This document shows positions 8,326 to 17,474 of a stretch of 64,000 nucleotides of DNA, in pieces. Numbering within the stretch: the first letter of the stretch is position 1; every line of letters starts with the position of its first letter. The stretch covers positions 1-64,000 of the forward strand of contig JABCYZ010000010.1 of assembly GCA_013289955.1 (NCBI GenBank), given 5' to 3'. The position numbers and the translations under genes were made by a program. The DNA is from Acidobacteriota bacterium. GTDB lineage: Bacteria; Acidobacteriota; Terriglobia; Acidiferrales; UBA7541. The notes below the pieces were generated by a model. That model had not been told where the DNA came from and searched no databases. It worked only from the letters and a program-made list of their open reading frames with translations.

Positions 8326-9290
8326 AGATTCTGATTGCAGACGACGAGGCGCTTTCGCGTCGTCTACTCGAAAGAACGCTGGATCGCGCGGGCTATGAAG
8401 TTGTCGCTGTGGAGAACGGCAAGCAAGCGCTGGAACAGCTATCTAAGCCGGAGGGGCCTCGTCTCGCTTTACTCGACTGGGTCATGCCGGAGCTGGATGG
8501 GCCGGGCGTGTGCCGCGCGGTTCGCACGCGCTCGGAACAGACCTACGTCTATATGGTGCTCTTAACTTCCAAAGGGTCGAAGGAAGAAACTGTTCTGGGT
8601 CTCGAGTCTGGAGCCGACGACTATTTGACAAAGCCGTTCAACGCCGAAGAATTGCGGGCTCGGCTCCGTGTGGGAGAACGCATTTTGCTCCTGGAGGACC
8701 GGCTAGTGGAAGCGAGAGAGAATATGCGTTTTAGGGCCACCCATGATCAATTGACTTCCCTTCTGAACCGTGGCGCAATCATGGACTTGCTTGCGCGAGA
8801 ACTGCACCGCTCGCACCGTGAACAAAAATCTACCGCAATCCTGTTGGGAGACGTCGATCACTTCAAGCTTGTGAATGATACTTTGGGTCACGTCGTGGGA
8901 GACGAAGTCCTCATTGAAATTGCGAATCGCTTGCTCGCCGCGGTGCGATCTTACGACTTCGTGGGACGCTACGGCGGAGAGGAATTTCTCGTGGTCCTGA
9001 ATAACTGCGATCCGGCCTTCGCTCCGGGCCGCGCGGAAGAGATTCGCAAATCGATCTCTAATCTTGTGATCCAGACTGCAAAAGGCCCTCTCACCCTCAC
9101 CATGAGTCTTGGACTGCTTCTGAGCTCGGAGTGGGGAAAGAAACCTATCGAGGAGCTGTTGCACGAAGTGGATATCGCTCTCTATGAAGCTAAAGCAGCC
9201 GGCCGCGACTGTCTTCGGATTTCGAAGCCGTCGACGGCAGTGGAACTGCCGCCCGCCACCTTACCGCAATCCGTGCGGCTCCGGCATTGA
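8322..9290 (+). CDS. response regulator with receiver and GGDEF domains (diguanylate cyclase)
   Basis: A 322-residue PleD/WspR-like enzyme that makes cyclic di-GMP from two GTP when its receiver is phosphorylated. Receiver residues are all present: acidic pair Asp7-Asp8, phospho-acceptor Asp52 (LLDWVMPELDG) and Lys104 (TKPF). The GGDEF domain starts near residue 140; its active site is GGEEF at 218-222, a permissible catalytic variant. An RxxD inhibitory I-site (RSYD, 209-212) lies exactly five residues upstream, so product inhibition is likely. The TTG start is supported by GGAGGT at 8310-8315 and the ATTGA overlap with the HPt gene. The two genes form a minimal phosphorelay that outputs c-di-GMP. 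A PilZ receptor is encoded at 47.0 kb. Confidence 0.92.
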   Translation: MKILIADDEALSRRLLERTLDRAGYEVVAVENGKQALEQLSKPEGPRLALLDWVMPELDGPGVCRAVRTRSEQTYVYMVLLTSKGSKEETVLGLESGADDYLTKPFNAEELRARLRVGERILLLEDRLVEARENMRFRATHDQLTSLLNRGAIMDLLARELHRSHREQKSTAILLGDVDHFKLVNDTLGHVVGDEVLIEIANRLLAAVRSYDFVGRYGGEEFLVVLNNCDPAFAPGRAEEIRKSISNLVIQTAKGPLTLTMSLGLLLSSEWGKKPIEELLHEVDIALYEAKAAGRDCLRISKPSTAVELPPATLPQSVRLRH

Positions 9291-9310
9291 TGCGTCTCCC
9301 TCCAGACGCA
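9291..9310. terminator. small hairpin between convergent genes
   Basis: TGCGTCT (9291-9297) and AGACGCA (9304-9310) form a perfect 7-bp stem immediately after the GGDEF stop, 12 bp before the end of the convergent hypothetical gene. No T tract follows on either strand, so terminator function is uncertain. Confidence 0.3.
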
Positions 9311-9322
9311 ACCTAGAAGCGC

Positions 9323-9778
9323 TCAGGCACCGTTGGTCTTTTGGCGCGCTTGATCCATCAACTGGCGCATCGCTGCGCTCGATCCTGGTGCTTTTTTCTC
9401 TCGCCAAGCCTCCAGCCGTCGGCAAGTATCTTCAATGTTTGAAAACAGTTGCGGATTCTTGAATGCAGATCGCCAGATGGGCACGATGGTGTGCATGCGG
9501 TCCCAGACCACCCAAATCTCTCCATTGCTCTCGAAGAATAGCTCATCGTTGATCAAACCGCGATTCACGATACTGGCCACCATATCCCAATAGCTGATCA
9601 CCATGCGTATAAACGTGTTTTCTTCCCCGCCTTGCGGAAACTTCTGAATCATGTCCTCGGGCGATGTGGGATGAAAGTGTTCGAGGAACCAGCCACGTGC
9701 TTGCCGCAGCCTGGGCTCACGCCTCATCTCATAGAGCTTCAGCATCAGATTCACTTCTTCATATGTAACTTGGCTCAT
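9323..9778 (-). CDS. conserved hypothetical protein, DUF4760-like
   Basis: A 151-residue soluble protein with no signal peptide or membrane segment. It reads as helical throughout: an Arg-rich helix (LYEMRREPRLRQARGWF, about 15-31), then a central segment ENTFIRMVISYWDMVAS and RGLINDELFF. This resembles the DUF4760 type of small proteins that are common in soil bacteria and have no known function. AAGGAG seven bases before ATG 9778 supports the start. It sits upstream of and in the same direction as nothing obvious, with the MscS gene preceding it on the same strand by only 17 bp, so the two could be one transcript. Confidence 0.72.
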   Translation of the reverse strand: MSQVTYEEVNLMLKLYEMRREPRLRQARGWFLEHFHPTSPEDMIQKFPQGGEENTFIRMVISYWDMVASIVNRGLINDELFFESNGEIWVVWDRMHTIVPIWRSAFKNPQLFSNIEDTCRRLEAWREKKAPGSSAAMRQLMDQARQKTNGA

Positions 9779-9795
9779 GACAGGTTCTCCTTGCT

Positions 9796-10674
9796 CTAAT
9801 TTTGGTGCTCTGGCTTGGGGGTCTCTTGGGGAGAAGGAGGGGCGCTCACCAGCTCGAAGCGTTGCACACTCGATAGGGGAAGGCCTTGGCGTTGAAATTC
9901 GATTTGGATCCGGCGGCGCAGCTCGCGGGAGACCTCGTCCTGCCGAGTCGGCACGGTGCGCACCTGTAACCGCACTGTCAGGGCTGAACGGTCAAAGTCT
10001 TGCACGCCCAGAATGCGCGGGCCATCGACCAGCGCCTGGGACCACGAGGGGTCCCCGCGCATCTCCGAGGCTGCGGCTTCCAGTGCATGCATGCTTTTCT
10101 CAAGCGACATTTCGGGAGCAATGGAGATGTCCACAAAGGCTTGCGACCAGTCGCGGCTAAGATTGCTCACGCTGCGAATTTCGCCGTTGGCGATCGTCAC
10201 CAGCGCTCCGCGGGCGTCTCGCAAAACGGTGCGCCGCAACGTCAAGATTTCGACGCGCCCGATGGCGTCTCCCACTTGGATTGTATCACCCATCACGAAT
10301 TGGTCTTCGAGAACGATATAGATGCCCGTGATCAAGTCTCGGACGAGATTTTGTGCGCCAAAACCGATCGCGACGCTGGCGAGGCCTGCTAGAGTCAGGG
10401 CAGGAGTCGGATTAATGCCGACCTTGTCGACAGCCGTGAGCAGCGCCACGAGCCACACCACTTTGCTTCCGGCGCTGTAAAGGACGCCAGCGAGGGTACG
10501 GGTCTGCTGTTCACGGACCTGGGCTGTCCGGCTCTGCGTGGCGGCAGGCTTGACAATCAGATTGGTGACAACGCGGAGAAAACGGTTCGCGAGCAGCGCA
10601 ATCAAGAAGATGGCGGCGAGGTCAAGTGTGGAGCTTAACGTGAATTCGGGCCAGTGAATCGAGAGACTGGTCAT
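9796..10674 (-). CDS. small-conductance mechanosensitive channel (MscS family)
   Basis: A 292-residue inner-membrane channel gated by membrane tension that releases solutes on hypo-osmotic shock. It has two or three N-terminal membrane spans (LDLAAIFLIALLANRFL and KVVWLVALLTAV) and the MscS pore helix and beta-domain core (LAGLASVAIGFGAQNLVRD, LITGIYIVLEDQFVMGD). A C-terminal alpha/beta domain ends in a Pro-rich tail. I placed the start at ATG 10674 because it puts the first membrane helix near the N-terminus; a GTG at 10752 would add 26 non-hydrophobic residues. Neither start has a strong ribosome site. It is shorter than MscK-type members and lacks a cyclic-nucleotide or periplasmic extension. 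Confidence 0.88.
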   Translation of the reverse strand: MTSLSIHWPEFTLSSTLDLAAIFLIALLANRFLRVVTNLIVKPAATQSRTAQVREQQTRTLAGVLYSAGSKVVWLVALLTAVDKVGINPTPALTLAGLASVAIGFGAQNLVRDLITGIYIVLEDQFVMGDTIQVGDAIGRVEILTLRRTVLRDARGALVTIANGEIRSVSNLSRDWSQAFVDISIAPEMSLEKSMHALEAAASEMRGDPSWSQALVDGPRILGVQDFDRSALTVRLQVRTVPTRQDEVSRELRRRIQIEFQRQGLPLSSVQRFELVSAPPSPQETPKPEHQN

Positions 10675-10769
10675 CGTTTTTTCGGAAAGGAGAGTATAAC
10701 ATTGGACCAGCGGGGATGCGCGGCTGAAGAAAGTTCTGTTTTGAGCGCGCACCTCGCGGTGAGGTAACG

Positions 10770-11129
10770 ATGTCGGACACGAGGCGCAAGTTTTTGGCCG
10801 TTTTGGCCGGCGCTGGCACGCTGGCGATAATCCGCACTGAGGCTCAAGCCATCCAGTCCAAACCTTCGGGTCGGCCGTCGGCTCCGGACCCGAGCCCGGA
10901 TGCGGACGATTCCTCTTCCCCCTTGGGGAAGTCTCCTACCAAAGTGATGCTCGAGGCCAATGAGAAGGACATCAAAAAGAACATCGAGAAGTTGTACCAG
11001 CTCGCGACTGACCTGAAAGCGGAGGTGGAGAAGACGGACTCCTCCCAGGTGCTCTCGCTGGGGATGCTCAAAAAAGCCGAGGAAATTGAAAAACTTGCGC
11101 ACGACATCAAAACGCGCGCAAAGGGCTGA
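10770..11129 (+). CDS. small exported protein of unknown function
   Basis: A 119-residue protein with an N-terminal export signal (MSDTRRKFLAVLAGAGTLAI), twin-arginine in character (TRRKFL). A Pro/Ser/Asp-rich linker (about 35-58) and a C-terminal amphipathic helical region (about 60-117) with heptad-like Lys/Glu/Leu spacing follow. No enzymatic motif is visible. GAGGT precedes the ATG. The helical tail could form a coiled coil in the periplasm. Function unknown; the gene is clearly coding because its signal and linker architecture are coherent. Confidence 0.65.
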   Translation: MSDTRRKFLAVLAGAGTLAIIRTEAQAIQSKPSGRPSAPDPSPDADDSSSPLGKSPTKVMLEANEKDIKKNIEKLYQLATDLKAEVEKTDSSQVLSLGMLKKAEEIEKLAHDIKTRAKG

Positions 11130-11285
11130 GCGGCGGAGCTTCTGCATCCGGCATCCGTTACTCAAACTCGCCTGGGGTCGCCCGAAAGCGCTCTGGCGCG
11201 GAAGGCGCGCAAGCGTTAAAATAAGAATGCACACAACTGTTTTCGCGTAAGCGCGTTGCGCGTGAAGGCCGTGAAACGCAACAGT

Positions 11286-11362
11286 GCGCCCGTAGCTCAG
11301 ATGGATAGAGCGACAGCCTCCGAAGCTGTAGGTCGTGAGTTCGACCCTCACCGGGCGCGCCA
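11286..11362 (+). tRNA. tRNA-Arg (anticodon CCG)
   Basis: A full cloverleaf is visible: acceptor GCGCCCG / CGGGCGC, D arm GCTCAGATGGATAGAGC, anticodon stem ACAGC/GCTGT around loop CTCCGAA (anticodon CCG at 11320-11322), and T arm GTGAG-TTCGACC-CTCAC. The 3' CCA is encoded (11360-11362). It reads the arginine codon CGG. No integrase gene or attachment repeat is seen next to its 3' end. Confidence 0.97.
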
Positions 11363-11449
11363 CTTCAAAAGAGAGTCTCGTTTAACGAAAGATCTCGATC
11401 TCGCCGAAACTGCTCCTCGTTTAGGGCATCGCCGGCACGAGCTCGGGCG

Positions 11450-14400
11450 TTAATCGATGTCGTCGGAATCTTCCTGTTCCGGCTGCTCCGGTTCCAGCCG
11501 TATCTCCGGAAGATTTGCGCTATGCAGCTGCCTGTTCAACGCAGGAAGATCGACGGACTTCAGTTCTTTCCACTGTCTCGATACTTCCGCAAAAGCCTTT
11601 TCGGTTTCTGTTGTGGCGTTCCTTTGTGCGCTAGTCGGCGTAGCATCCGCACGTCCTGCCTCCGCATAGAGCGTGGACGCATCGCCATTGACGCGGCCGA
11701 GCGTCGGCTTCGGAGAAGGCGGAGCGAAAAAACCCCCGCCACCCAGGAGAGCAGAAAGTTTCTTGTCGAACGCAGCGATGGCATCCGCGACAGGTCCGTT
11801 CGCCTGCCCCAGAAGTTTCTGCAACTGTTCGTGCGCCGGACGCGCCTCGAGCAGGGCTTCAGAGCTTTCCGTCATCATCTTTGCCAGGCGCGCCTGCATC
11901 TGGAACATCTGCGCTAGCCCTTCCTGAGAAGTCTTTGTGCGCGGATCCATCTTCACGGTCAGCGGCTCAGTGAACGTACGCCCGTCAACGGTAAGCCGGA
12001 CGGTATACTGCCCGGGAAGCGCACTCGGCCCGAGCGGCAAGCGTGGTGTGTCTCCTGGTATCGCAGCGATTGGATAGTCATAGCGCGTGGATACGGGCGT
12101 GGCGTAGTGGAGGTCCCACACCCATCGGTGCATTCCCATGGTCGTAGCGGGAGTCTTCTCCCTGCGCACCCAGTAAGGCGGAATCAGCTGTTTGGCGAGG
12201 TCCTCCTCGCTCAGCTGCGGCTTGTCCGTGCTCGAGTAGCGCCGCACAACTTTCGATTGGGCATCCAAAATCTCGAGTTTGACGGCCCCCTCGGCCGGTT
12301 GCGCAAGAAAATAATCAATGATGGCGCCGTCCGGCGGATTCTTTGCTGTAGGCTCATCCGGCGGGATTGGCGTGTCCGTGTTGGTATCACGCATGACGCG
12401 ATAGGCCGCTCCTGGCTTGAAAAGAAACGCCGGAGATTTTTCCATCCCCTCGTTGATCTGCCGCAGCGGAGTGATGTCGTCCAAAATCCAGAACGAACGG
12501 CCGTGCGTAGCGACGATCAGATCGTCGCCGTGAATCCAGAGATCGCGCATCGAAGAGTGCGGCAAGTTGAGTTCCAGGCTCTGCCAGTGGTCGCCGTCAT
12601 CGAAGGAAACCCAGACGCTCGTTTCCGTCCCCGCAAACAGAAGCCCCTTCCGAACGGAATCTTCGCGCACCGTATCAACAGCCGAATTGTCAGAAAGGCC
12701 GCTGATGATCAGTTTCCACGTCTTTCCGCCATCATGCGTCCGGTAAATGTAGGGATGATTGTCGTCAATGCGGAAGCGGCTTACGGAGGCGTACGCCGTC
12801 TCGTCATCAAAATGCGATGCGGCGATCTGCGTTACCTTGCTCCACGGCGTCAATTCGGGCGGCGTCACATTTTTCCAATTTGCGCCGGCGTCTCGCGTGG
12901 TCCAAATCAACCCTTCGTCGGTCCCCGCCCAAAGAGTGTTCAGAGACTTGAAGGACGGGGCCAGTGCATAGACCACCCCGCGCTGCTTGTCCGCATTGGG
13001 GTCTTTACCCGCCGAGTTCCCTACACTCGGCGGTACCCCCGAATGCTCGCGCGTAAGATCGGGACTGATCGTCTTCCAGTTGCTCCCGCCATCTGTCGTT
13101 TTGAAAAGATAGTTCGTCGCGTAGTAGAGCACTTGCGGATCGACAGGCGAAAAAATAATCGGCTGCGTCCTGTCGGCTCGGTACCTGGCATCAGCAACCG
13201 GAACAGGCGCAACATTTTGCACCTGCCCCGTTTTCAAGGAATATTTCGTAACCTCTCGCCGGCCCGCTCCATAAATGATGTCCGGATTCAGCGGATCGGG
13301 CGCAGCGTAACCGTATTCAATGACGCCGACAGGATGCCAGTCGCGATATGTAATCTCTCCATCGTTTCCGCGGCTCGAAACGCACACAGAACCGCTCTCC
13401 TGCTGCCCTCCGCAGACCAGATACGGAAACGAATTGCTCGTCGCGACATGATAAAGCTGGGCCGTTGGCTGGTTATACCACGTGCTCCAGGTCTTCCCCC
13501 CGTTGACGGTTACAAGCGCGCCTTGATCGCCGACCAGCAAAATAATGTTCGGATCATTCGGATTGATCCACATATTCTGATAATCGTCGCCTCCCGGAGC
13601 CCCGCGAAAACTCATCCACGTTTTTCCGCCGTCCACCGATTTCATGGTCACCGTGCTCGTGCAATAGACGATGTCCGGATTTTTCGTGTCAACTCTCGGC
13701 ATCGGCAAATCCCCTCCGCCGATGCGCCCCGCCGGCCGAGGATCGGTCGTGATGCGTTGCCAGTTTTCTCCTGCGTCGTCCGACCGATAAATCCCGACGT
13801 CGGAGCCTTGGCCAGTCTCGCCACGGGCGCTAGCCACCGAGGCATAGAGCCTGCTCGGCTGGCTCGGCGCAATCGTGAGATTGACTTGGATGACGCCCTT
13901 GGGCAGTCCGTTTGTCAGTGGTTTCCAGTTCTTTCCTCCGTCCGTCGATTTAAAGAGTCCTCCACCGGTCCCGTTGTACTGATTTCCGTCTTCCCAAGGA
14001 CCGAGCCGCAATTCCCAAAGGCCCGCATACACCACATCGGGGTTCGAGGGATCGATCTCCACGTCCGAGCCGCCAACGTTTTCACCTTTCGAAAGCACCT
14101 TCTGCCAGTTTTGTCCGCCGTCGGTCGAAAGATAAATTCCGCGCTCTTCGTTCGCTCCATAGGGATGGCCAAGGGCCGCCGCAAAAATGCGGTTCGGGTC
14201 GCGCGGATCAACCGCCAGCGCTGGTATGCCCTGACTGTCACGAAGGCCGAGGTGCGTCCATGTCCTGCCCGCATCGGTGGATTTGTAAATCCCATCGCCG
14301 ACGGCGAGATCCGGCCGAGCCAATCCTTCGCCGCTTGAAACGTAAACGATGTTTGGGTCAGACGCAGCCACAGCGATTGCTCCCACGGCCTGCGATGGCT

Positions 14401-14665
14401 GATCGTCGAAAATTGGCGTCCAAGTGCGCCCCGAATCATCGGTCTTCCACACCCCGCCATTTACCGCCCCGACATAAAATACATTCGGCTGGCCAGGCAC
14501 GCCGGCGGACGCGCGTGTCCGCCCGCCCCGCGTGGGACCAATCATCCGCCAGCGCAACTCCTGAAACGTGCTCTCGGGATACTGCTGCGCTTGAGTGATC
14601 TTCGCGATGGGCAACAGGCAGAGCCAGCAGAGCGCAACTATCGAGAGTAGTTTCAGTCGATTCAC
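11450..14665 (-). CDS. VPS10/sortilin-like BNR beta-propeller protein, exported
   Basis: A 1071-residue secreted or periplasmic protein. The signal peptide is VNRLKLLSIVALCWLCLLPIA, ending near TQAQ. About eleven Asp-box (BNR) motifs of the S/T-x-D-x-G-x-T/N-W type recur (for example TDDSGRTW, STDAGRTW, STDGGQNW, SVDGGKTW, THDGGKTW), which fits a ten-bladed sortilin-type propeller. The last third carries a membrane-proximal-like beta domain and a helical segment, ending in an acidic tail (EQPEQEDSDDID). Such proteins are abundant in Acidobacteriota and are often annotated as glycosyl hydrolases without proof. I chose GTG 14665 because GAGGTG lies 6 bases upstream; an ATG 63 codons earlier would bury the signal. 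Ligand or substrate unknown. Confidence 0.85.
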   Translation of the reverse strand: MNRLKLLSIVALCWLCLLPIAKITQAQQYPESTFQELRWRMIGPTRGGRTRASAGVPGQPNVFYVGAVNGGVWKTDDSGRTWTPIFDDQPSQAVGAIAVAASDPNIVYVSSGEGLARPDLAVGDGIYKSTDAGRTWTHLGLRDSQGIPALAVDPRDPNRIFAAALGHPYGANEERGIYLSTDGGQNWQKVLSKGENVGGSDVEIDPSNPDVVYAGLWELRLGPWEDGNQYNGTGGGLFKSTDGGKNWKPLTNGLPKGVIQVNLTIAPSQPSRLYASVASARGETGQGSDVGIYRSDDAGENWQRITTDPRPAGRIGGGDLPMPRVDTKNPDIVYCTSTVTMKSVDGGKTWMSFRGAPGGDDYQNMWINPNDPNIILLVGDQGALVTVNGGKTWSTWYNQPTAQLYHVATSNSFPYLVCGGQQESGSVCVSSRGNDGEITYRDWHPVGVIEYGYAAPDPLNPDIIYGAGRREVTKYSLKTGQVQNVAPVPVADARYRADRTQPIIFSPVDPQVLYYATNYLFKTTDGGSNWKTISPDLTREHSGVPPSVGNSAGKDPNADKQRGVVYALAPSFKSLNTLWAGTDEGLIWTTRDAGANWKNVTPPELTPWSKVTQIAASHFDDETAYASVSRFRIDDNHPYIYRTHDGGKTWKLIISGLSDNSAVDTVREDSVRKGLLFAGTETSVWVSFDDGDHWQSLELNLPHSSMRDLWIHGDDLIVATHGRSFWILDDITPLRQINEGMEKSPAFLFKPGAAYRVMRDTNTDTPIPPDEPTAKNPPDGAIIDYFLAQPAEGAVKLEILDAQSKVVRRYSSTDKPQLSEEDLAKQLIPPYWVRREKTPATTMGMHRWVWDLHYATPVSTRYDYPIAAIPGDTPRLPLGPSALPGQYTVRLTVDGRTFTEPLTVKMDPRTKTSQEGLAQMFQMQARLAKMMTESSEALLEARPAHEQLQKLLGQANGPVADAIAAFDKKLSALLGGGGFFAPPSPKPTLGRVNGDASTLYAEAGRADATPTSAQRNATTETEKAFAEVSRQWKELKSVDLPALNRQLHSANLPEIRLEPEQPEQEDSDDID

Positions 14666-14994
14666 GAAGCACCTCAGAGAAAAATTTTGAATGGCGCCAG
14701 AGAGAACAAACTGCGTCCGGCTACGCTCAGCCAGATACGGAGTTCCGCCCGCAACGGGAAGCAATTTACAAAAGCAGGCGCCGCGCAGAACTATGAACCC
14801 AATCGCAGGAAAACTCAATCCACCTCCCTCCGTTTCCTTCGAATGGCGTAGCATGCTGTGCCCCGACTTGCCCGGGAGTACTGATCAGGCGGCCCGTAGA
14901 ACCGCTCGACCAGCCGTCTAATCCTTGTGAGGTTTCCGTTCGCAAGGTAAACTTTCGCCAGCATTTCTTGCGTAAAGCTCGTGGGGAGGTACTC
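14666..14994. other. 329-bp divergent promoter region
   Basis: This gap separates the divergent VPS10-like gene and the pyrimidine-catabolism run. I see no gene, strong hairpin or clear promoter hexamers in it beyond the ribosome sites at either end (GAGGTG on the minus strand, GGGGAGGT on the plus strand). Confidence 0.5.
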
Positions 14995-15897
14995 ATGGCC
15001 CGTGTTGTCCGCTGCGGCCTTATCCAGGCCAGCTGTGAATGGTCGCCCGAAAAACATTCCCTCGCTCAGATCAAACAAAAAATGATGGCCAAGCATGACG
15101 ACCTCATCGCCACCGCTGCCAAGAAAAAAGTCCAAGTCCTCGGCCTGCAGGAGCTTTTCTACGGACCCTATTTTTGCGCCGAGCAGCAAACCCGCTGGTA
15201 CGAACTCACCGAGCCCGTCCCCAACGGCCCCACCGTCGCGCACATGCAAAAGCTTGCAAAGAAACATCAGATGGTCCTCGTCGTTCCCATCTATGAAGTC
15301 GAAATGACGGGCGTCTACTTCAACACCGCCGCCGTAATCGATGCCGACGGCCGATATCTCGGCAAATACCGCAAGCACCACATCCCGCATTGCCACCCCG
15401 GCTTTTGGGAAAAGTTTTATTTCATGCCCGGCAACGCCGGCTATCCCGTCTTCGAGACGCGCTACGCCCGTGTGGGCGTCTATATCTGCTACGACCGCCA
15501 CTTCCCTGAAGGCGCGCGCGTCCTCGGCCTCAATGGCGCCGAAATTGTCTACAACCCTTCTGCCACCGTCGCCGGCCTCTCGGAATATCTCTGGGAACTC
15601 GAACAGCCCGCCCATGCCGTCGCCAACCAGTATTTCGTCGCCGCCATCAATCGCGTCGGCACCGAAGCTCCTTGGAAAATAGGCGAGTTCTACGGCAAAA
15701 GTTATTTCTGCGATCCACGCGGAAAAATCGTCGCCCAAGCCAGCCGAGACAAAGACGAACTCCTTGTCGCCGAACTCAATCTCGACGACATTCAAAAAGT
15801 CCGCGACACATGGCAGTTCTTTCGCGACCGCCGCCCTGAATCCTACGGCGAGATCACGCGCACACGCTCCGGCCAGACCTCGGAAGCCGCCGATTGA
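14995..15897 (+). CDS. nitrilase-superfamily amidohydrolase, likely N-carbamoyl-beta-alanine amidohydrolase (beta-ureidopropionase)
   Basis: A 300-residue cytosolic C-N hydrolase. The catalytic triad is complete: Glu53 (LQELFYGPYF), Lys127 (KYRKHHIPH) and Cys165 (VGVYICYDRHFPE). The sequence CYDRHFPEGAR is characteristic of the beta-ureidopropionase / N-carbamoyl-amino-acid branch. In the reductive pyrimidine pathway it would hydrolyse N-carbamoyl-beta-alanine to beta-alanine, CO2 and ammonia. GGGGAGGT before ATG 14995 sets the start. It leads a same-strand run with an NCS1 permease, an LLM oxidoreductase and dihydropyrimidinase, which supplies both the preceding step and substrate import. 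An N-carbamoyl-D-amino-acid hydrolase working on hydantoin-derived products is the main alternative. Confidence 0.9.
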   Translation: MARVVRCGLIQASCEWSPEKHSLAQIKQKMMAKHDDLIATAAKKKVQVLGLQELFYGPYFCAEQQTRWYELTEPVPNGPTVAHMQKLAKKHQMVLVVPIYEVEMTGVYFNTAAVIDADGRYLGKYRKHHIPHCHPGFWEKFYFMPGNAGYPVFETRYARVGVYICYDRHFPEGARVLGLNGAEIVYNPSATVAGLSEYLWELEQPAHAVANQYFVAAINRVGTEAPWKIGEFYGKSYFCDPRGKIVAQASRDKDELLVAELNLDDIQKVRDTWQFFRDRRPESYGEITRTRSGQTSEAAD

Positions 15898-15955
15898 ATC
15901 TTCCCATGCCGCCCAGCAAAACAGCCGTCGCCACCCGAACGCAAAGAATAGGAAT

Positions 15956-15984
15956 TGTCATTCCGAGCGCAGCGAGAACTCTGC
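15956..15984 (+). repeat. dispersed repeat, copy 1 (TGTCATTCCGAGCGCAGCGAG core)
   Basis: The core TTGTCATTCC-AGCG-AGCGAG recurs at 17475-17505 in the next intergenic gap of the same operon. The inner GAGCGCAGCGAG is partly self-complementary. This family of short intergenic repeats occurs in many bacterial genomes (prior knowledge, not checked here). Here it lies just before the permease start. Confidence 0.5.
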
Positions 15985-16023
15985 TTATCGTTCCGTACGA
16001 GCACTTCGAGGCGAGCGCACTCA

Positions 16024-17457
16024 GTGACTGACACGCCCTCCAGCGCCCTCGCGACGGAAACCATCCGTACCAGCTCGCTCTACAACGAAGACCTCGCCCC
16101 CGTCCCCACCCAACGCCGTATCTGGGGCACCTACAATTACGCCGCCCTCTGGATCTCCATGAGCGTCAACATTCCCACCTATCTCCTCGCCAGCGGCATG
16201 ATTGCCGGCGGTATGAGCTGGAAGCAAGCCCTCTTCACCGTCTTCCTCGGCAACGTCCTCGTGCTCATCCCCATGCTCCTCAACGCCCACGCCGGCGCTC
16301 GCTACGGCATTCCCTTCCCTGTTTTCGCCCGGGCCTCGTTCGGCGTCCTCGGCGCCAACGTCCCCGCCATTTTGCGCGCGCTCGTCGCCTGCGGCTGGTT
16401 CGGCATTCAAACCTGGATCGGCGGCCAAGCCATCAACGCCATGCTCATCGCTCTCTATCCAGGATGGGAACATTTCCCCCTGGGCCCGGCGATCTGCTTC
16501 GGATTTTTCTGGCTCCTCAACGTTCTTGTCATCGTCCGAGGCATCGAAACTATCCGCTTCTTGCAGGGAATCTCCGCCCCGTTCTTGTTGCTCATCGGCC
16601 TCGCGCTTCTTCTCTGGGCTAAAGCGAAAGCCGGCGGCTTCGGCCCCATGCTGGCCACGCCCTCCAAATTTCGCACCTTCGCCGATTTTTTTCGCTTCTT
16701 CATTCCCTCTCTCACAGGCGTGGTCGGCTTCTGGGCCACCGTCTCTCTAAACATTCCGGATTTCACGCGCTATGCACGCAGCCAGCGTGATCAAATGGTG
16801 GGCCAGGCCCTGGGCCTTCCCCTAACAATGACCTTCTATTCCTTCATCGGCATTGCAGTAACATCCGCCACTCTCATTATTTTCGGGCAAGCTCTTTGGA
16901 ATCCTGTCGACGTTCTCTCGCGCCTCGGCAATCCGTTAGCCGTCGTTATTGCCATGATCGCCCTGCTGATGGCGACCCTGAACGTCAACGTTGCCGCCAA
17001 CGTCGTCTCGCCCGCCAACGATTTCTCCAATATCTATCCTCGCCGCATCAGCTTCCGTACCGGCGGCTTGATCACATGCGTGATGGGAATCGTGATGCAA
17101 CCATGGAAGCTGATGTCGAGCTACGGCAGCTATATTTTCGGCTGGCTTGTTGGCTACTCCGGCTTTCTCGGTCCGATCGCAGGCGTCCTGATTTGCGATT
17201 ACTTCGTCATCCGCAAAAAGAATCTCTCCACACAGGATCTTTACCAGCGCGGGGGCCTCTATGAATACTCCCGCGGCATTAACTGGCGGGCCGTCGTCGC
17301 CCTCGCCGCCGGAGCCGGAGTCGCCTTCGTGGGCCTCTTCGTTCCGGCCCTAAAAGCGCTCTACAATTACGCCTGGTTCGTGGGCTTCGCCGTAAGCTTT
17401 CTCGCGTATCTCGCGCTAACCTCCAGACCCGCACCGGTTGTCGAGGCTGCAGACTGA
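16024..17457 (+). CDS. NCS1-family nucleobase/hydantoin:cation symporter
   Basis: A 477-residue inner-membrane transporter with about twelve spans and the LeuT-like fold of the NCS1 family, close to the hydantoin permease Mhp1. Substrate-site residues known in Mhp1 seem conserved: Trp and Gln four apart in CGWFGIQTW (Trp125, Gln129), the second tryptophan in FWATVSLNIPDFTRYA, and the Asn-containing SPANDFSN. It would import uracil, hydantoin, allantoin or a related ring with Na+ or H+. I chose GTG 16024, since upstream residues derive from the dispersed repeat. The neighbouring ring-opening enzymes support a nucleobase or hydantoin substrate. Confidence 0.9.
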   Translation: MTDTPSSALATETIRTSSLYNEDLAPVPTQRRIWGTYNYAALWISMSVNIPTYLLASGMIAGGMSWKQALFTVFLGNVLVLIPMLLNAHAGARYGIPFPVFARASFGVLGANVPAILRALVACGWFGIQTWIGGQAINAMLIALYPGWEHFPLGPAICFGFFWLLNVLVIVRGIETIRFLQGISAPFLLLIGLALLLWAKAKAGGFGPMLATPSKFRTFADFFRFFIPSLTGVVGFWATVSLNIPDFTRYARSQRDQMVGQALGLPLTMTFYSFIGIAVTSATLIIFGQALWNPVDVLSRLGNPLAVVIAMIALLMATLNVNVAANVVSPANDFSNIYPRRISFRTGGLITCVMGIVMQPWKLMSSYGSYIFGWLVGYSGFLGPIAGVLICDYFVIRKKNLSTQDLYQRGGLYEYSRGINWRAVVALAAGAGVAFVGLFVPALKALYNYAWFVGFAVSFLAYLALTSRPAPVVEAAD

Positions 17458-17474
17458 GAGCAGAAGATGAAAAA

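Noticed and set aside
12107..14338. 743-codon plus-strand frame inside the VPS10-like gene
   Set aside because: It lies antisense to a protein with signal peptide and eleven Asp-boxes; its translation is rich in Arg and shows no domain. Long antisense frames are expected in GC-rich genes.
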